64,000 nucleotides of DNA from Fidelibacterota bacterium (GTDB taxonomy: Bacteria > Pseudomonadota > Alphaproteobacteria > Rhodospirillales > Rhodospirillaceae). A program made the translations under genes and the position numbers. The stretch spans positions 1-64,000 of the forward strand of contig CANJPQ010000003.1 of NCBI GenBank assembly GCA_947476275.1, given 5' to 3'. The notes under the pieces were generated by a model, which did not search any database, was not told the origin of the DNA, and was given only the letters and a program-made list of their open reading frames with translations. This document shows positions 32,815 to 41,524 of the stretch, piece after piece (within the stretch, counting starts at the first letter, position 1; each line of letters opens with the position of its first letter).

Positions 32815-34083
32815 ATGGCCGCCGTCTCGCTTCCTGAAATCAAAGCCGCTACCGACCGGTGGGCTGCTGAACCTGCCGCCGCGGTGGCGGACCTCGCGAA
32901 GCTTTTGAAGCGCGCGGGAGATGAGGTGGACTCAGCACTTCCAGTGCTTGAGCAACTGATTCCCCATAAGGAATGGCACGAACGCATCAAGCACCGTCAG
33001 CTGCCGTATCACGGCGCGAGTCTCGACGACCTATTCTTTCGTTACGCCAAGGCTGAGCTCCGCGAGTATCTACGTCTGACGGAAAAGGCGATCACCGGGC
33101 CGTCCGTGACGGTGCCTTCGGTGATGCACCGCTGCATGGCGTTGTTCGCCGCCAAGCAGTGGGGTGCGGTAGACCAGCTCCTCGCGCACATTAATCCCAT
33201 GCTCGGCCGTCACGTCTGGACGAACGTGACCTTCAAGTCGGACGTCTACGAGGCGTTGGAGCGGATGTCCGACATGGATATTGCTGCGGCGTTTCCGCCG
33301 GTGGAATACGGCGCGGTGCCAGAGCAACTTGGACCGGTCATCTATCTGGCCTGCGACTATCAATACTATCTGCAATTCGGGCGACCCCTGTTGCGGTCGT
33401 TGGGCGCGCAGCGGCCCGGTGCCGCTGTGCATTTGCATTTGATGGACACGACGTCGCCGCAGCGCGAAGAGGCGCAGGAGATCACGGGGCAGCTCGGCCT
33501 CGTGGTCTCCGCTTCATCGGAGGAAATGAATCCGCGAGATCGCGCCGATATCATGACCGCCCGCGGTTATTTCCACGCGGCGCGATTTGTTCGGCTGCTG
33601 CAGCACATTCAACGTTATCCGCGTGAGTTGTGGTTGCTGGATGTCGACGGGCTGATCAACCGCGATCCGGCGGAACTGTTCAACGCGCGCGGGACGGCGG
33701 ATGTCGCCTTGCGCGTGCGTCCTGGCCGGTTCGAGCCTTGGAACCAATTCAACGCCGCCATTGTCGGAGTCGCGCCGACCGAAAAGGCCGTGGGCTATTT
33801 CCGCTTGATCGCGGCCTACATCGCGCACTTCTACAGCAAGAACATGCTGGGATGGGGCATCGATCAACTGGCTATGTTCGCCGTGTTCCAATGGCTGAAG
33901 GAAAGCGGCCAACAGCCAACGGTCGCGCTGCTCGATGATCGTGCCGTGGACTACGAATATCGGGACGACAGCGTGGTGTGGTGCAACTCGGGCCGCGCAA
34001 AGATCGCATCGACAGAGGCCGTGGATCCTGCTTCACCGCGCGCCCGTTTCGATCGGGCCTTTCAGCGCTACGCGACGTCCTAG
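32815..34083 (+). CDS. Putative GT-A-like glycosyltransferase of unknown specificity
   Basis: A 422-residue soluble protein. The first 170 residues are helical (LPVLEQLIPHKEWHERI). From about 175 the sequence resembles a nucleotide-sugar transferase: VIYLACDYQYYLQFGRPLLR, AAVHLHLMDTT, then ARFVRLLQHIQRYPRELWLLDVDGLI with a DxD-like DVD near residue 275, and a late MLGWGIDQLAMF. This layout fits GT-A enzymes or related nucleotide-diphospho-sugar folds, but I cannot name a family. It lies 48 bp after the APS kinase gene and may be co-transcribed with it. Confidence that it is a gene is high, on function low. Confidence 0.75.
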   Translation: MAAVSLPEIKAATDRWAAEPAAAVADLAKLLKRAGDEVDSALPVLEQLIPHKEWHERIKHRQLPYHGASLDDLFFRYAKAELREYLRLTEKAITGPSVTVPSVMHRCMALFAAKQWGAVDQLLAHINPMLGRHVWTNVTFKSDVYEALERMSDMDIAAAFPPVEYGAVPEQLGPVIYLACDYQYYLQFGRPLLRSLGAQRPGAAVHLHLMDTTSPQREEAQEITGQLGLVVSASSEEMNPRDRADIMTARGYFHAARFVRLLQHIQRYPRELWLLDVDGLINRDPAELFNARGTADVALRVRPGRFEPWNQFNAAIVGVAPTEKAVGYFRLIAAYIAHFYSKNMLGWGIDQLAMFAVFQWLKESGQQPTVALLDDRAVDYEYRDDSVVWCNSGRAKIASTEAVDPASPRARFDRAFQRYATS

Positions 34084-34087
34084 TTCC

Positions 34088-34573
34088 TTAGTTTGTCAGG
34101 CTGCGACAAGCATTCGAGAGCCAGCGTCCCTCAAATGCAACGGAGACATTGGCGAGCAATCCGTGCAACTCAGCGCGGCCCTGCACGCGATTTGACGACG
34201 GCGCTTCAACCCGGGCGATGCCCGTACCGGCGAGCAGGCCGGTGCAGGTCACATTAGCTTCAAGAACCTGTGGTGATGAGGTGATCATGTCGCGGGTGCA
34301 GGCGGATTGCTTGTCGAAGCGCTCGAACGCTTCTTGAATGTCCCGCCGCGTGACGCATGCCCGATCGACACGCGGGCGCCCGTCAAGGCGTTGCAACTGC
34401 TCGCGCTGTTCTTCCGGGAGATTTTGAAGCAACTCCGGCGGCAATTGCAGCCCACCCATTTTGACCGTGGTGGTCGTTTCCCAAAGTCCTTCCTTGACGT
34501 TGAGCGTATCGGCGGCTGCCCACGCTGGCACGGAACCGATGAAAGAGAGGCACAAAGCGGCGACAAGGCGCAT
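34088..34573 (-). CDS. Exported DUF3617 family protein
   Basis: A 161-residue exported protein from ATG 34573, with a Sec signal (MRLVAALCLSFIGSV to AWAAADT). The mature start NVKEGLWETTTTVKMGGLQLPPE is the mark of DUF3617, and the rest (ACVTRRDIQEAFERFDKQSACT, then NVTCTGLLAGTGIARVEAP) has the family's Cys pair. In DUF3617 proteins the function is unknown. Its stop is 5 bp from the convergent stop at 34083. It separates the APS kinase pair from the pectin locus. Confidence 0.88.
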   Translation of the reverse strand: MRLVAALCLSFIGSVPAWAAADTLNVKEGLWETTTTVKMGGLQLPPELLQNLPEEQREQLQRLDGRPRVDRACVTRRDIQEAFERFDKQSACTRDMITSSPQVLEANVTCTGLLAGTGIARVEAPSSNRVQGRAELHGLLANVSVAFEGRWLSNACRSLTN

Positions 34574-34732
34574 GAGGTGTCCTAGGTTGCGTGGCGTAAG
34601 CATGTGCAGAGACTGTGGCAGCGGAAAGGCAAAGGAGCGCCCGGTGTTCCGCGGTAACACCTACTTAGAGTAGCTGCGCCCTTGACCACGGTCCGCTGCG
34701 CCGGGAGACTGGCGCAATCTGAGGAGAACCCC

Positions 34733-35794
34733 ATGCCGCGTGGCAGCAAGAAAACCGGCGTGTCGAAGCCGGCTGCGAAGGCCGACTTCAACGGCAAGCG
34801 CCCCACGATTAACGACATTGCCCGGTTGACTGGGGTATCGAAGAAGACCGTCTCCCGCGTCATTAATGAATCCCCGCTGGTCCACCAGGAGACCCGGGAG
34901 AAAGTCAAACTCATCATTGCGAAGTACGGCTTCACGCCGGATCCGATGGCGCGCGGGCTTGCGTCTCGGAAGTCGTTCCTGGTGGGGATGATCTACGACA
35001 ATCCAAGTCCGCAATACATCATTGACCTGCAACGCGGCATTCTCGATGCGTTGGCAACCACGGGCCTGCAACTTGTGTTGCGTCCAGCGGATCGCGCACA
35101 CCCCGAGTTCCTGACGGAAATGCGGTCGTTCGTTGAACGCCAGAAGCTATTCGGCGCCGTGTTGCCGCCCTCCATCTCCGAAGACGAACGCTTGGCCGCG
35201 CTGCTGCGCGAACTCGAATGTCCCTATGTGCGCATTGCTTCGGTATCCTTGGATGAGCCTGGCGTGATGCTGGTGACCAACGATCACATCGGCGGGCGCG
35301 AGGCCGCGCAGCATCTGGCTGATCTCGGCCACAAGACCATTGGCCACATCTCCGGACCCTTGTCGTTCCGGTCCGCCCATGAGCGCCGCCGCGGTTTCAT
35401 TCAGGAACTCAGCGGACGCGGGATCGATGTGCCGGCGAAGTACATTGCGGAGGGCAGCTACACCTTTGAGTCAGGCTATGCCTGCGCGACCAGGCTTCTG
35501 GCGCTGAAGCCGCGACCGACGGCGATCTTTGCCGGAAATGACGAAATGGCAGCGGGGGTCTATCGCGCGGCGCGTGATGCGAACGTGGAATTGCCGCGGG
35601 ATCTATCGGTCGTCGGCTATGACGACAGTGCGCTGTCGACACGGGTTTGGCCCACCATGACGACCGTACATGTGCCGATACGCAGTGTCGGGTCCATGGC
35701 CGCGAGCCGGCTGGTACGTCCAACGACACATCACTCGACAGAGGTTGTGCCCAATCTCGTCGTCCGCGCGTCCACGGCACCGCCGCTGGGTTAG
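34733..35794 (+). CDS. LacI-family regulator of the pectin locus
   Basis: A 353-residue LacI-type regulator from ATG 34733, after GAGGAGAACCCC. A basic tail ([16 protein letters not shown]) precedes the [23 protein letters not shown] and hinge helix [12 protein letters not shown]. The sugar-binding domain has [54 protein letters not shown] and [19 protein letters not shown]. The gene is followed directly by kduI and sits at the head of the locus. The repeated 10-mer TGACACCGGT, with the central CG typical of LacI operators, is its probable target. It is likely a repressor released by a pectin breakdown product such as a 2-keto-3-deoxy sugar acid (inference). Confidence 0.95.
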   Translation: MPRGSKKTGVSKPAAKADFNGKRPTINDIARLTGVSKKTVSRVINESPLVHQETREKVKLIIAKYGFTPDPMARGLASRKSFLVGMIYDNPSPQYIIDLQRGILDALATTGLQLVLRPADRAHPEFLTEMRSFVERQKLFGAVLPPSISEDERLAALLRELECPYVRIASVSLDEPGVMLVTNDHIGGREAAQHLADLGHKTIGHISGPLSFRSAHERRRGFIQELSGRGIDVPAKYIAEGSYTFESGYACATRLLALKPRPTAIFAGNDEMAAGVYRAARDANVELPRDLSVVGYDDSALSTRVWPTMTTVHVPIRSVGSMAASRLVRPTTHHSTEVVPNLVVRASTAPPLG

Positions 35795-35826
35795 AGCCCG
35801 GAGTGGCAAAGCCCTTGCAACATCAA

Positions 35827-35842
35827 TTGACACCGGTTACTT
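35827..35842. promoter_or_regulatory. Putative LacI operator before kduI
   Basis: Contains TGACACCGGT centred at 35834/35835, 27 bp before the kduI start at 35869. The right half (GGTTACTT) is degenerate. A TTGACA overlapping it and a TATTAC 16 bp on would begin transcription inside the ribosome site, so I do not call that promoter. Confidence 0.6.
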
Positions 35843-35868
35843 CCAAGGTATTACGCAGGAGGCGCAAG

Positions 35869-36717
35869 ATGTTCCGGAAGGTTTATCACGCGACCCATCC
35901 CGACATGATGCGGGGTGTCGACAATCAGTCGCTACGCGATCGCTATCTCATGACCGGGCTCTTTGCTCCTGATCAGGTCGCGCTCAATTACTGCCACAAC
36001 GAGCGCTTTGTCGTCGGCGGTGCCGCTCCCGTGACAAAGCCTGTGAAACTGCCGGTGCAGGACGCGCCGGCGTCGGCGGCGGGCGCGCCGTTCCTCGAAC
36101 GCCGTGAACTGGGCGCGATCAATGTCGGTGAAGGCGATGGCATTGTCACTGTCGATGGCACGTCGCACACCCTCAAGCCGCGCGACGGCTTATATGTTCC
36201 AATGGGCAGCGTCGACGTGACGTTCGCATCGAAGGACGCGAAGGCGCCGGCGCGATTTTATCTTGCCAGTACGCCGGCCCATGCGCGCTTCGAGGTGAAG
36301 AAGATATCAATTGAGTCCGCGGTTCCGTTGGAACGCGGTTCACTTGCCACCTCGAACGAGCGCACGATTTATCAGTACATCGTGCCGGCCACGTGTAAGT
36401 CCGCGCAGCTTCTGTTGGGCCTCACGATCCTGAAGACCGGCAGCGTTTGGAACACGATGCCGCCGCATCTGCACGATCGCCGCTCGGAAGTGTATTTCTA
36501 TTTCGGCCTCAAGCCGGATGAGCGTGTGTTCCATTTCATGGGTGAGCCGGATGCGGCGCGACACATCGTTGTTGCGAACGAGGAGGCGGTGATGTCGCCG
36601 CCATGGTCGATCCACATGGGATCCGGCACCTCCGCGTATAGCTTTATCTGGGCGATGGGCGGTGAGAATCTCGACTACACAGACATGAACGTGTTGGATA
36701 TTTGCCAACTCAAATAG
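35869..36717 (+). CDS. kduI: 5-dehydro-4-deoxy-D-glucuronate isomerase
   Basis: A 282-residue cupin-type isomerase that converts 5-keto-4-deoxyuronate to 2,5-diketo-3-deoxygluconate in pectin breakdown. ATG 35869 follows AGGAGG. The zinc site is intact: H200 and H202 in [17 protein letters not shown]207, and H249 in [11 protein letters not shown]; the C-terminal [20 protein letters not shown] is diagnostic for KduI. Length matches the family (about 280). kduD starts 8 bases after its stop, as in many pectinolytic bacteria. A LacI-type operator lies just upstream. Confidence 0.97.
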   Translation: MFRKVYHATHPDMMRGVDNQSLRDRYLMTGLFAPDQVALNYCHNERFVVGGAAPVTKPVKLPVQDAPASAAGAPFLERRELGAINVGEGDGIVTVDGTSHTLKPRDGLYVPMGSVDVTFASKDAKAPARFYLASTPAHARFEVKKISIESAVPLERGSLATSNERTIYQYIVPATCKSAQLLLGLTILKTGSVWNTMPPHLHDRRSEVYFYFGLKPDERVFHFMGEPDAARHIVVANEEAVMSPPWSIHMGSGTSAYSFIWAMGGENLDYTDMNVLDICQLK

Positions 36718-36724
36718 GCAAAAT

Positions 36725-37477
36725 ATGAGCAATCTGTTCGATCTCTCGGGCCGCGTGGCTCTTGTCACCGGGGCCAACACCGGTCTCGGTCGAGGCATGG
36801 CGCTCGCCTTGGCGCAGGCGGGTGCCGATGTTGTCGGCGTTAGCCGGAAGTCAGCCCTGGAGACGGAGAAGGACGTGCGCGCCACCGGGCGGCGATTCCT
36901 GGGCGTACAGGCGGACCTGGGTTCGACCAAGCCAATTGCTGACATCCTCGCGCAGGCAAGGAGCGCCTTCGGGTCCATCGACATCCTGGTAAACAACGCT
37001 GGCATCATCCGCCGTGCGGATGCATTGGATTTTTCCGAAGCCGACTGGGACGACGTCATCAACGTCAATCTCAAAGTCGCTTTTTTCTTGGCGCAAGCCG
37101 TTGCCAAGGACATGGTCGGTCGCGGCGGTAAGATCATCAATATCGCATCCATGCTGTCCTTTCAGGGCGGCATCCGCGTAGCGTCCTACACCGCGAGCAA
37201 GAGCGGGATCGCCGGGCTCACACGGCTGCTGGCAAACGAGTGGGCCGGGAAGGGGATCAATGTAAACGCCATTGCGCCAGGGTATTTCAGCACCAACAAC
37301 ACCGAAGCCCTGCGCGCGGATGAGACGCGCAATCGCGATATTCTCGCGCGCATCCCCGCAGGACGGTGGGGCGACCCTTCGGATTTGGCGGGCGCAGTCG
37401 TTTTCCTCGCCTCCCGCGCGGCCGACTACGTACATGGCACCATTCTGCCCGTGGACGGCGGCTGGCTCGCGCGCTGA
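36725..37477 (+). CDS. kduD: 2-dehydro-3-deoxy-D-gluconate 5-dehydrogenase
   Basis: A 250-residue short-chain dehydrogenase that reduces 2,5-diketo-3-deoxygluconate to 2-keto-3-deoxygluconate. The NAD-binding motif is TGANTGLGRG, the structural motif NNAGIIRRA, the catalytic Ser in NIASMLSFQGG and the Tyr-Lys pair in SYTASKSGIAG. The start MSNLFDLSGRVALVTGANTG and end DGGWLAR match KduD proteins. Directly after kduI, which confirms the assignment over other SDRs. Confidence 0.95.
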   Translation: MSNLFDLSGRVALVTGANTGLGRGMALALAQAGADVVGVSRKSALETEKDVRATGRRFLGVQADLGSTKPIADILAQARSAFGSIDILVNNAGIIRRADALDFSEADWDDVINVNLKVAFFLAQAVAKDMVGRGGKIINIASMLSFQGGIRVASYTASKSGIAGLTRLLANEWAGKGINVNAIAPGYFSTNNTEALRADETRNRDILARIPAGRWGDPSDLAGAVVFLASRAADYVHGTILPVDGGWLAR

Positions 37478-37580
37478 AGAACGCGTCGACCTTTTCTCGC
37501 AAGCGCGAAATGGCTTCAGCAATCTTGCTGCGGAGCAGCACGTGATTTACTTGTCCGTCGCTCAATTTCCGGTAGTCTGA

Positions 37581-37596
37581 ATGTCACCGGTGTCAA
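37581..37596. promoter_or_regulatory. Putative LacI operator 1 before pectin TonB receptor
   Basis: TGTCACCGGTGTCA, close to palindromic about 37588/37589; the exact 10-mer TGACACCGGT reads on the minus strand. It lies 105 bp before the receptor start. Confidence 0.65.
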
Positions 37597-37611
37597 ACAT
37601 CCCGCTTTGTG

Positions 37612-37628
37612 ATGACACCGGTAGCATT
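37612..37628. promoter_or_regulatory. Putative LacI operator 2 before pectin TonB receptor
   Basis: ATGACACCGGTAGCATT centred at 37619/37620, 31 bp from operator 1, about three helical turns, so two dimers could sit on one face of the DNA. A further small inverted repeat ATTGC-AAAAT-GCAAT follows at 37626-37640. Confidence 0.65.
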
Positions 37629-37700
37629 GCAAAATGCAATCCGTGTGGATTTGGGTGCAACAGGCGCTCGCCCGCGGGATACTTGGGAGAGGGGAAGTTC

Positions 37701-40514
37701 ATGTCTACGAAATGCAATCCGCGTGTGTCTGCGCTGCTATGCGGCGTTTCCGCTTTGGCAATGAGTGCGACCCTGGTCACCAGTCCGGCGCGTGCCGCCG
37801 ACGAAATCGATACGATCGTCGTCACCGGCTATCGCTCGAGCCTTGAAGCTGCGTTGAAGCAAAAGCGCTCAGAGGACACCCAGATCGACGCGATCCTGGC
37901 GGAAGACGTCGGCAAGTTCCCCGATCTGAACTTGTCGGAATCCGTGCAGCGTATCCCCGGTATCGCGATCACCCGCGACGGCGGCGAAGGCCGGCAAATC
38001 TCGATCCGCGGTCTTGGACCGCAGTTCGCCCGCGTCCGCATCAACGGCATGGAAGCGCTGACCACGGCCGGCGGCACCGACAACCAGGGCGGTACGAATC
38101 GCGCCCGCGCTTTCGACTTCAACGTCTTCGCCTCCGATCTGTTCAACTCCATCGTTGTGCGCAAAACACCGGACGCCTCCACTGAAGAAGGCTCCCTTGG
38201 CGCCACGGTCGATCTCGCGACGGCACGGCCGTTCGACTACAAGGGCTTTACGCTCAGCGCTTCAGGTCAAGGCAGCTACAACACCCTGGCGTCGAAGGCA
38301 GCGCCACGTGGCGCAGCCCTCATCTCAAACATCTGGGGCGACGGCCGCTTCGGCGCGTTGGCCTCGATCTCCTATACCAAGCGCAAGCTGGTAGATATCG
38401 GCACCAGTACGGTGCGCTGGGCCACGGGCAATGCCTTTGCGCCCGGCTTCCAGAGCGCGCCAGCCGCAGGGCCGACGCTCGCGCAAGTGAACGCGGCCTA
38501 TCACCCCCGCTTCCCGCGTTTCGACTCTTACGCCGACGACCAGGAGCGCATCGGGGCGACCGGATCGTTGCAGTGGAAGCCGACGGAACAGACCCTCGTG
38601 AGTCTCGATCTGCTCTATGCCGACTTCAAGGCGACGCGCGAAGAGGTCTATCTTGAGGCGCCGGCTTTCAGTGTCGGTGGTGCTTGCACGGCGGCGAACA
38701 CGGCAACTTCCTGCGGTATTGCCGACATCAATGTGACCAACGCGAGTATCGACTCCAAGAACACCTTGGTGTCCGGCACATTTAACGACGTGGATCTGCG
38801 GGTTGAAGACCGCTTCGACAAGCTCGACACCAAGTTCAAGCAGATCAACCTGAATGCCGACCATGAACTCGGCGACTTCAAGCTGCATGCACTTGTCGGC
38901 TCTTCGAGTTCAACGCATGACAATCCGATCCAGACCACGGTGACATTGGATCAGTTCAATGTGCAGAACTATCGCTATGACTATTCTCAAGGCCGTGTGC
39001 CGCTGCTCGACTATGGAAGTGCCAGCCTGACAAACCCGGGCAGCTGGGTGCTGACGCAAATTCGCGAGCGGCCGCAGCAGGCAAAGAACACCTACGTCAC
39101 GGGCCAAGGCGACGTCGAGTACGGCGGTTTTTCGGCATTCAAGCTGAAAGCCGGATTCAATTGGAAGATGTACAAATTTTCCTCGCTGGAATACCGGCGT
39201 TCAAACGGAACCACCACCAACCAGGAAGCCGTGATCCCGGCGGCACTCCTGGCGATCCCGGTGTCCAGCTATAGCCGCCTGTTCAACCTGAACACCAACG
39301 GATTGGGCGTGCCCTCCGGCGGTGCGACGAGCTGGACCGCGCCCGACCTGAAGCTGGCGCAAAACGTACTGAGTCTCTACGACACCTCGGCGTACGGCGG
39401 TGCGTTCCGTCTGGGGCCTGAACCGTCGCTGGGCAACAATCGCGGCGTGCGTGAGGAAGACACGGGCGGGTATGTCCAAGCGAGTTGGAGTGCTGAAATC
39501 GCCAGCATGCCTTTCCGCGGCAACGTCGGCGTCCGATATGTGCATACCGGCCAGCGGTCACGTGGATACACCTTTGTGAGCGGTGCGCCGGTTGCGGTCA
39601 CGGCCGAGCGCGGATTCAACGACACGCTGCCGTCCGTCAACCTGGTGCTCGAGCCGACGAATGAGTTCGTGGTGCGCTTTGGTGCGTCGAAGGTCATGGG
39701 CCGCGCGGAACTCGCGAACCTAACCCCTGGTGCGACGGTGAACGTGTCGGGCGCCAACCGGACCGTAACCGCGGGCAATCCGTCCCTCCAACCGTATCGT
39801 GCGAAGGCGTACGACCTGTCGGTCGAGTATTACGCCACCACCGGGTCTATTCTCTCGGCGGCCCTCTTCCGTAAGGATGTGGGTAGCTTCGTGCAGACGC
39901 TGCAGGTGACACAGCCGTTCACCGGAAACCCGTTCGGCTTGCCCGACGCGGTGGCCACGGCAGCCTGCGGCACGGTCGCAGGGTGCTCGCCGTCGGCGAG
40001 TTGGACGTTCACCGCGCCCATCAACACCCCGGGTGGCACGCTCGACGGCATCGAGTTGGGATTACAGCAGCCGCTCAAGTTCCTTCCAGGTCTGCTGAGT
40101 CATACCGGGGTGTTGCTGAATGCGACTTTCGTGAAATCGTCGATCCAGTACCTCAATTCTGCCGGCGCGGTGGTGGCGACGGGGGACATTACCGGATTGT
40201 CGCGGCGGTCCTACAACGCCACGTTCTACTACGAAGACGACCGCCTGAGTGCGCGTATTTCCGCGGCCTACCGCAGCAAGTACTTTACCCGTTACCCGGG
40301 CCAGGAAGCCGGAACGGACTTCGATGGCACGAATTCGACCTTCAACCTCGATATGTCAGCCCAATACAGCATCAACAAGAATTTGAAGCTGACCTTTGAG
40401 GCGATTAATCTGACCGACCAGTTCCAGGATCAGTTCAACGACTCTTCCAACCGCGTGTCGTTCTATCACCACACCGGCCGTGAGTTCCTCCTGGGGGTTC
40501 GCTTTAGCTACTAG
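37701..40514 (+). CDS. TonB-dependent receptor for oligogalacturonides (inferred)
   Basis: A 937-residue TonB-dependent receptor. ATG 37701 follows GGGAGAGGGG and starts the signal (MSTKCNPRVSALLCGVSALA to PARAADEI); upstream sequence to 37581 is control region. The TonB box is IDTIVVTGYRSSLEAALKQK, followed by AEDVGKFPDLNLSESVQRIP and GLGPQFARVRINGMEA, typical of the large carbohydrate-linked receptors of sphingomonads, caulobacters and xanthomonads. The barrel ends LLGVRFSY. Its place between kduD and kdgK, with two LacI operators in front, points to uptake of oligogalacturonides. Confidence 0.95.
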   Translation: MSTKCNPRVSALLCGVSALAMSATLVTSPARAADEIDTIVVTGYRSSLEAALKQKRSEDTQIDAILAEDVGKFPDLNLSESVQRIPGIAITRDGGEGRQISIRGLGPQFARVRINGMEALTTAGGTDNQGGTNRARAFDFNVFASDLFNSIVVRKTPDASTEEGSLGATVDLATARPFDYKGFTLSASGQGSYNTLASKAAPRGAALISNIWGDGRFGALASISYTKRKLVDIGTSTVRWATGNAFAPGFQSAPAAGPTLAQVNAAYHPRFPRFDSYADDQERIGATGSLQWKPTEQTLVSLDLLYADFKATREEVYLEAPAFSVGGACTAANTATSCGIADINVTNASIDSKNTLVSGTFNDVDLRVEDRFDKLDTKFKQINLNADHELGDFKLHALVGSSSSTHDNPIQTTVTLDQFNVQNYRYDYSQGRVPLLDYGSASLTNPGSWVLTQIRERPQQAKNTYVTGQGDVEYGGFSAFKLKAGFNWKMYKFSSLEYRRSNGTTTNQEAVIPAALLAIPVSSYSRLFNLNTNGLGVPSGGATSWTAPDLKLAQNVLSLYDTSAYGGAFRLGPEPSLGNNRGVREEDTGGYVQASWSAEIASMPFRGNVGVRYVHTGQRSRGYTFVSGAPVAVTAERGFNDTLPSVNLVLEPTNEFVVRFGASKVMGRAELANLTPGATVNVSGANRTVTAGNPSLQPYRAKAYDLSVEYYATTGSILSAALFRKDVGSFVQTLQVTQPFTGNPFGLPDAVATAACGTVAGCSPSASWTFTAPINTPGGTLDGIELGLQQPLKFLPGLLSHTGVLLNATFVKSSIQYLNSAGAVVATGDITGLSRRSYNATFYYEDDRLSARISAAYRSKYFTRYPGQEAGTDFDGTNSTFNLDMSAQYSINKNLKLTFEAINLTDQFQDQFNDSSNRVSFYHHTGREFLLGVRFSY

Positions 40515-40528
40515 GATCGGAATTCCGC

Positions 40529-41524
40529 GTGGGGCGCATTGTCTGTTTCGGTGAAGCGCTGATCAGATTGAGCGCCCCAGGCGCGGAGCGTCTGTTTCAG
40601 CGGCGGCAGGTAGAAATGGTCTTCGGCGGCGCCGAGGCCAACGTTGCGGTGTGTCTCGCCCGCTGGGACCACGCGTCGATCCTGGCCACCGCGTTGCCGT
40701 CCAACGTCCTGGGCCATGCGGCGCGTGACGAGTTACGCAAGCACGGCGTCGATTGTAGCCAGATCCGGTTTGGCGACGGACGGATGGGGCTGTACTTCCT
40801 GGATCCAGGTTCTGTGCTGCGCGCCGGCGAAGTCACTTATGACCGTAAGCACACCGCCATCGTTCAAACAGACCCGTCGTCCTATCCCTGGGCGGATATC
40901 CTCCGCGGCGCAGATTGGCTTCATATCTCTGGTGTGACGCCGGCGCTGGGGCCCAACCCAGCGGCGGCAGCATTGCAGGCGTTTCAAGCTGCGCGCGCGG
41001 TAGGTGTATCCGTGTGCTTCGATGGCAACTATCGTTCCAAGCTATGGCTTGGAAATGAGCATGAAGCGCCGGCCCGGCTGCGCGGGTTACTTGAACTGGC
41101 CGATCTTGCGCTCGTGGATGCCCGCGACATCGGCCTCATCCTAAAGCAGAACTTCGGTTCTCTAGACGATGCGAGCGCCGCAGCCTTCAAGGAGTTCCCA
41201 AATCTGCAGCGCATTGCGTGTACGCAGCGTGTCCAGTCGGCTGCGGACGATCATTCTCTTGGCGCGGTGATGTATACCCGTCAGGGTGTGCATCGTGCGC
41301 CGGCGTTGGACCTCAGGAACGTGGTCGATCGTATCGGTGCCGGTGATGCTTTTGCCGCCGGTATCCTCCATGGCCTGATGGCAAAGCGCAGCGACGCAGA
41401 CGTGTTGGCATTCGGGCTGGCCTCGGCGGCGCTCAAACACGGTGTGCCCGGTGACTTCAATCTTGTCACGCTCGCCGAAGTGGACGCAGTCCTGGCGGGT
41501 GCTGCGCTCGGCGTGAAGCGTTAG
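40529..41524 (+). CDS. kdgK: 2-dehydro-3-deoxygluconate kinase
   Basis: A 331-residue PfkB-family sugar kinase that phosphorylates 2-keto-3-deoxygluconate to KDPG. It starts with GTG at 40529, 14 bases after the receptor stop. Motifs are VCFGEALIRLSAPG, FGGAEANVAVCLARW near the N-terminus, NYRSKLW in the middle (typical of KdgK) and the catalytic loop DRIGAGDAFAAGI with D273. The locus supplies its substrate through kduI-kduD and uses its product by the aldolase at 46691. The stop overlaps the stop of the convergent carboxylesterase gene (41521-41524). Confidence 0.94.
   Translation: MGRIVCFGEALIRLSAPGAERLFQRRQVEMVFGGAEANVAVCLARWDHASILATALPSNVLGHAARDELRKHGVDCSQIRFGDGRMGLYFLDPGSVLRAGEVTYDRKHTAIVQTDPSSYPWADILRGADWLHISGVTPALGPNPAAAALQAFQAARAVGVSVCFDGNYRSKLWLGNEHEAPARLRGLLELADLALVDARDIGLILKQNFGSLDDASAAAFKEFPNLQRIACTQRVQSAADDHSLGAVMYTRQGVHRAPALDLRNVVDRIGAGDAFAAGILHGLMAKRSDADVLAFGLASAALKHGVPGDFNLVTLAEVDAVLAGAALGVKR

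Noticed and set aside
35827-35854. TTGACA and TATTAC with 16-bp spacing as the kduI promoter
   Set aside because: Transcription would begin inside the ribosome site, leaving no leader; the hexamer is better explained as part of the operator.
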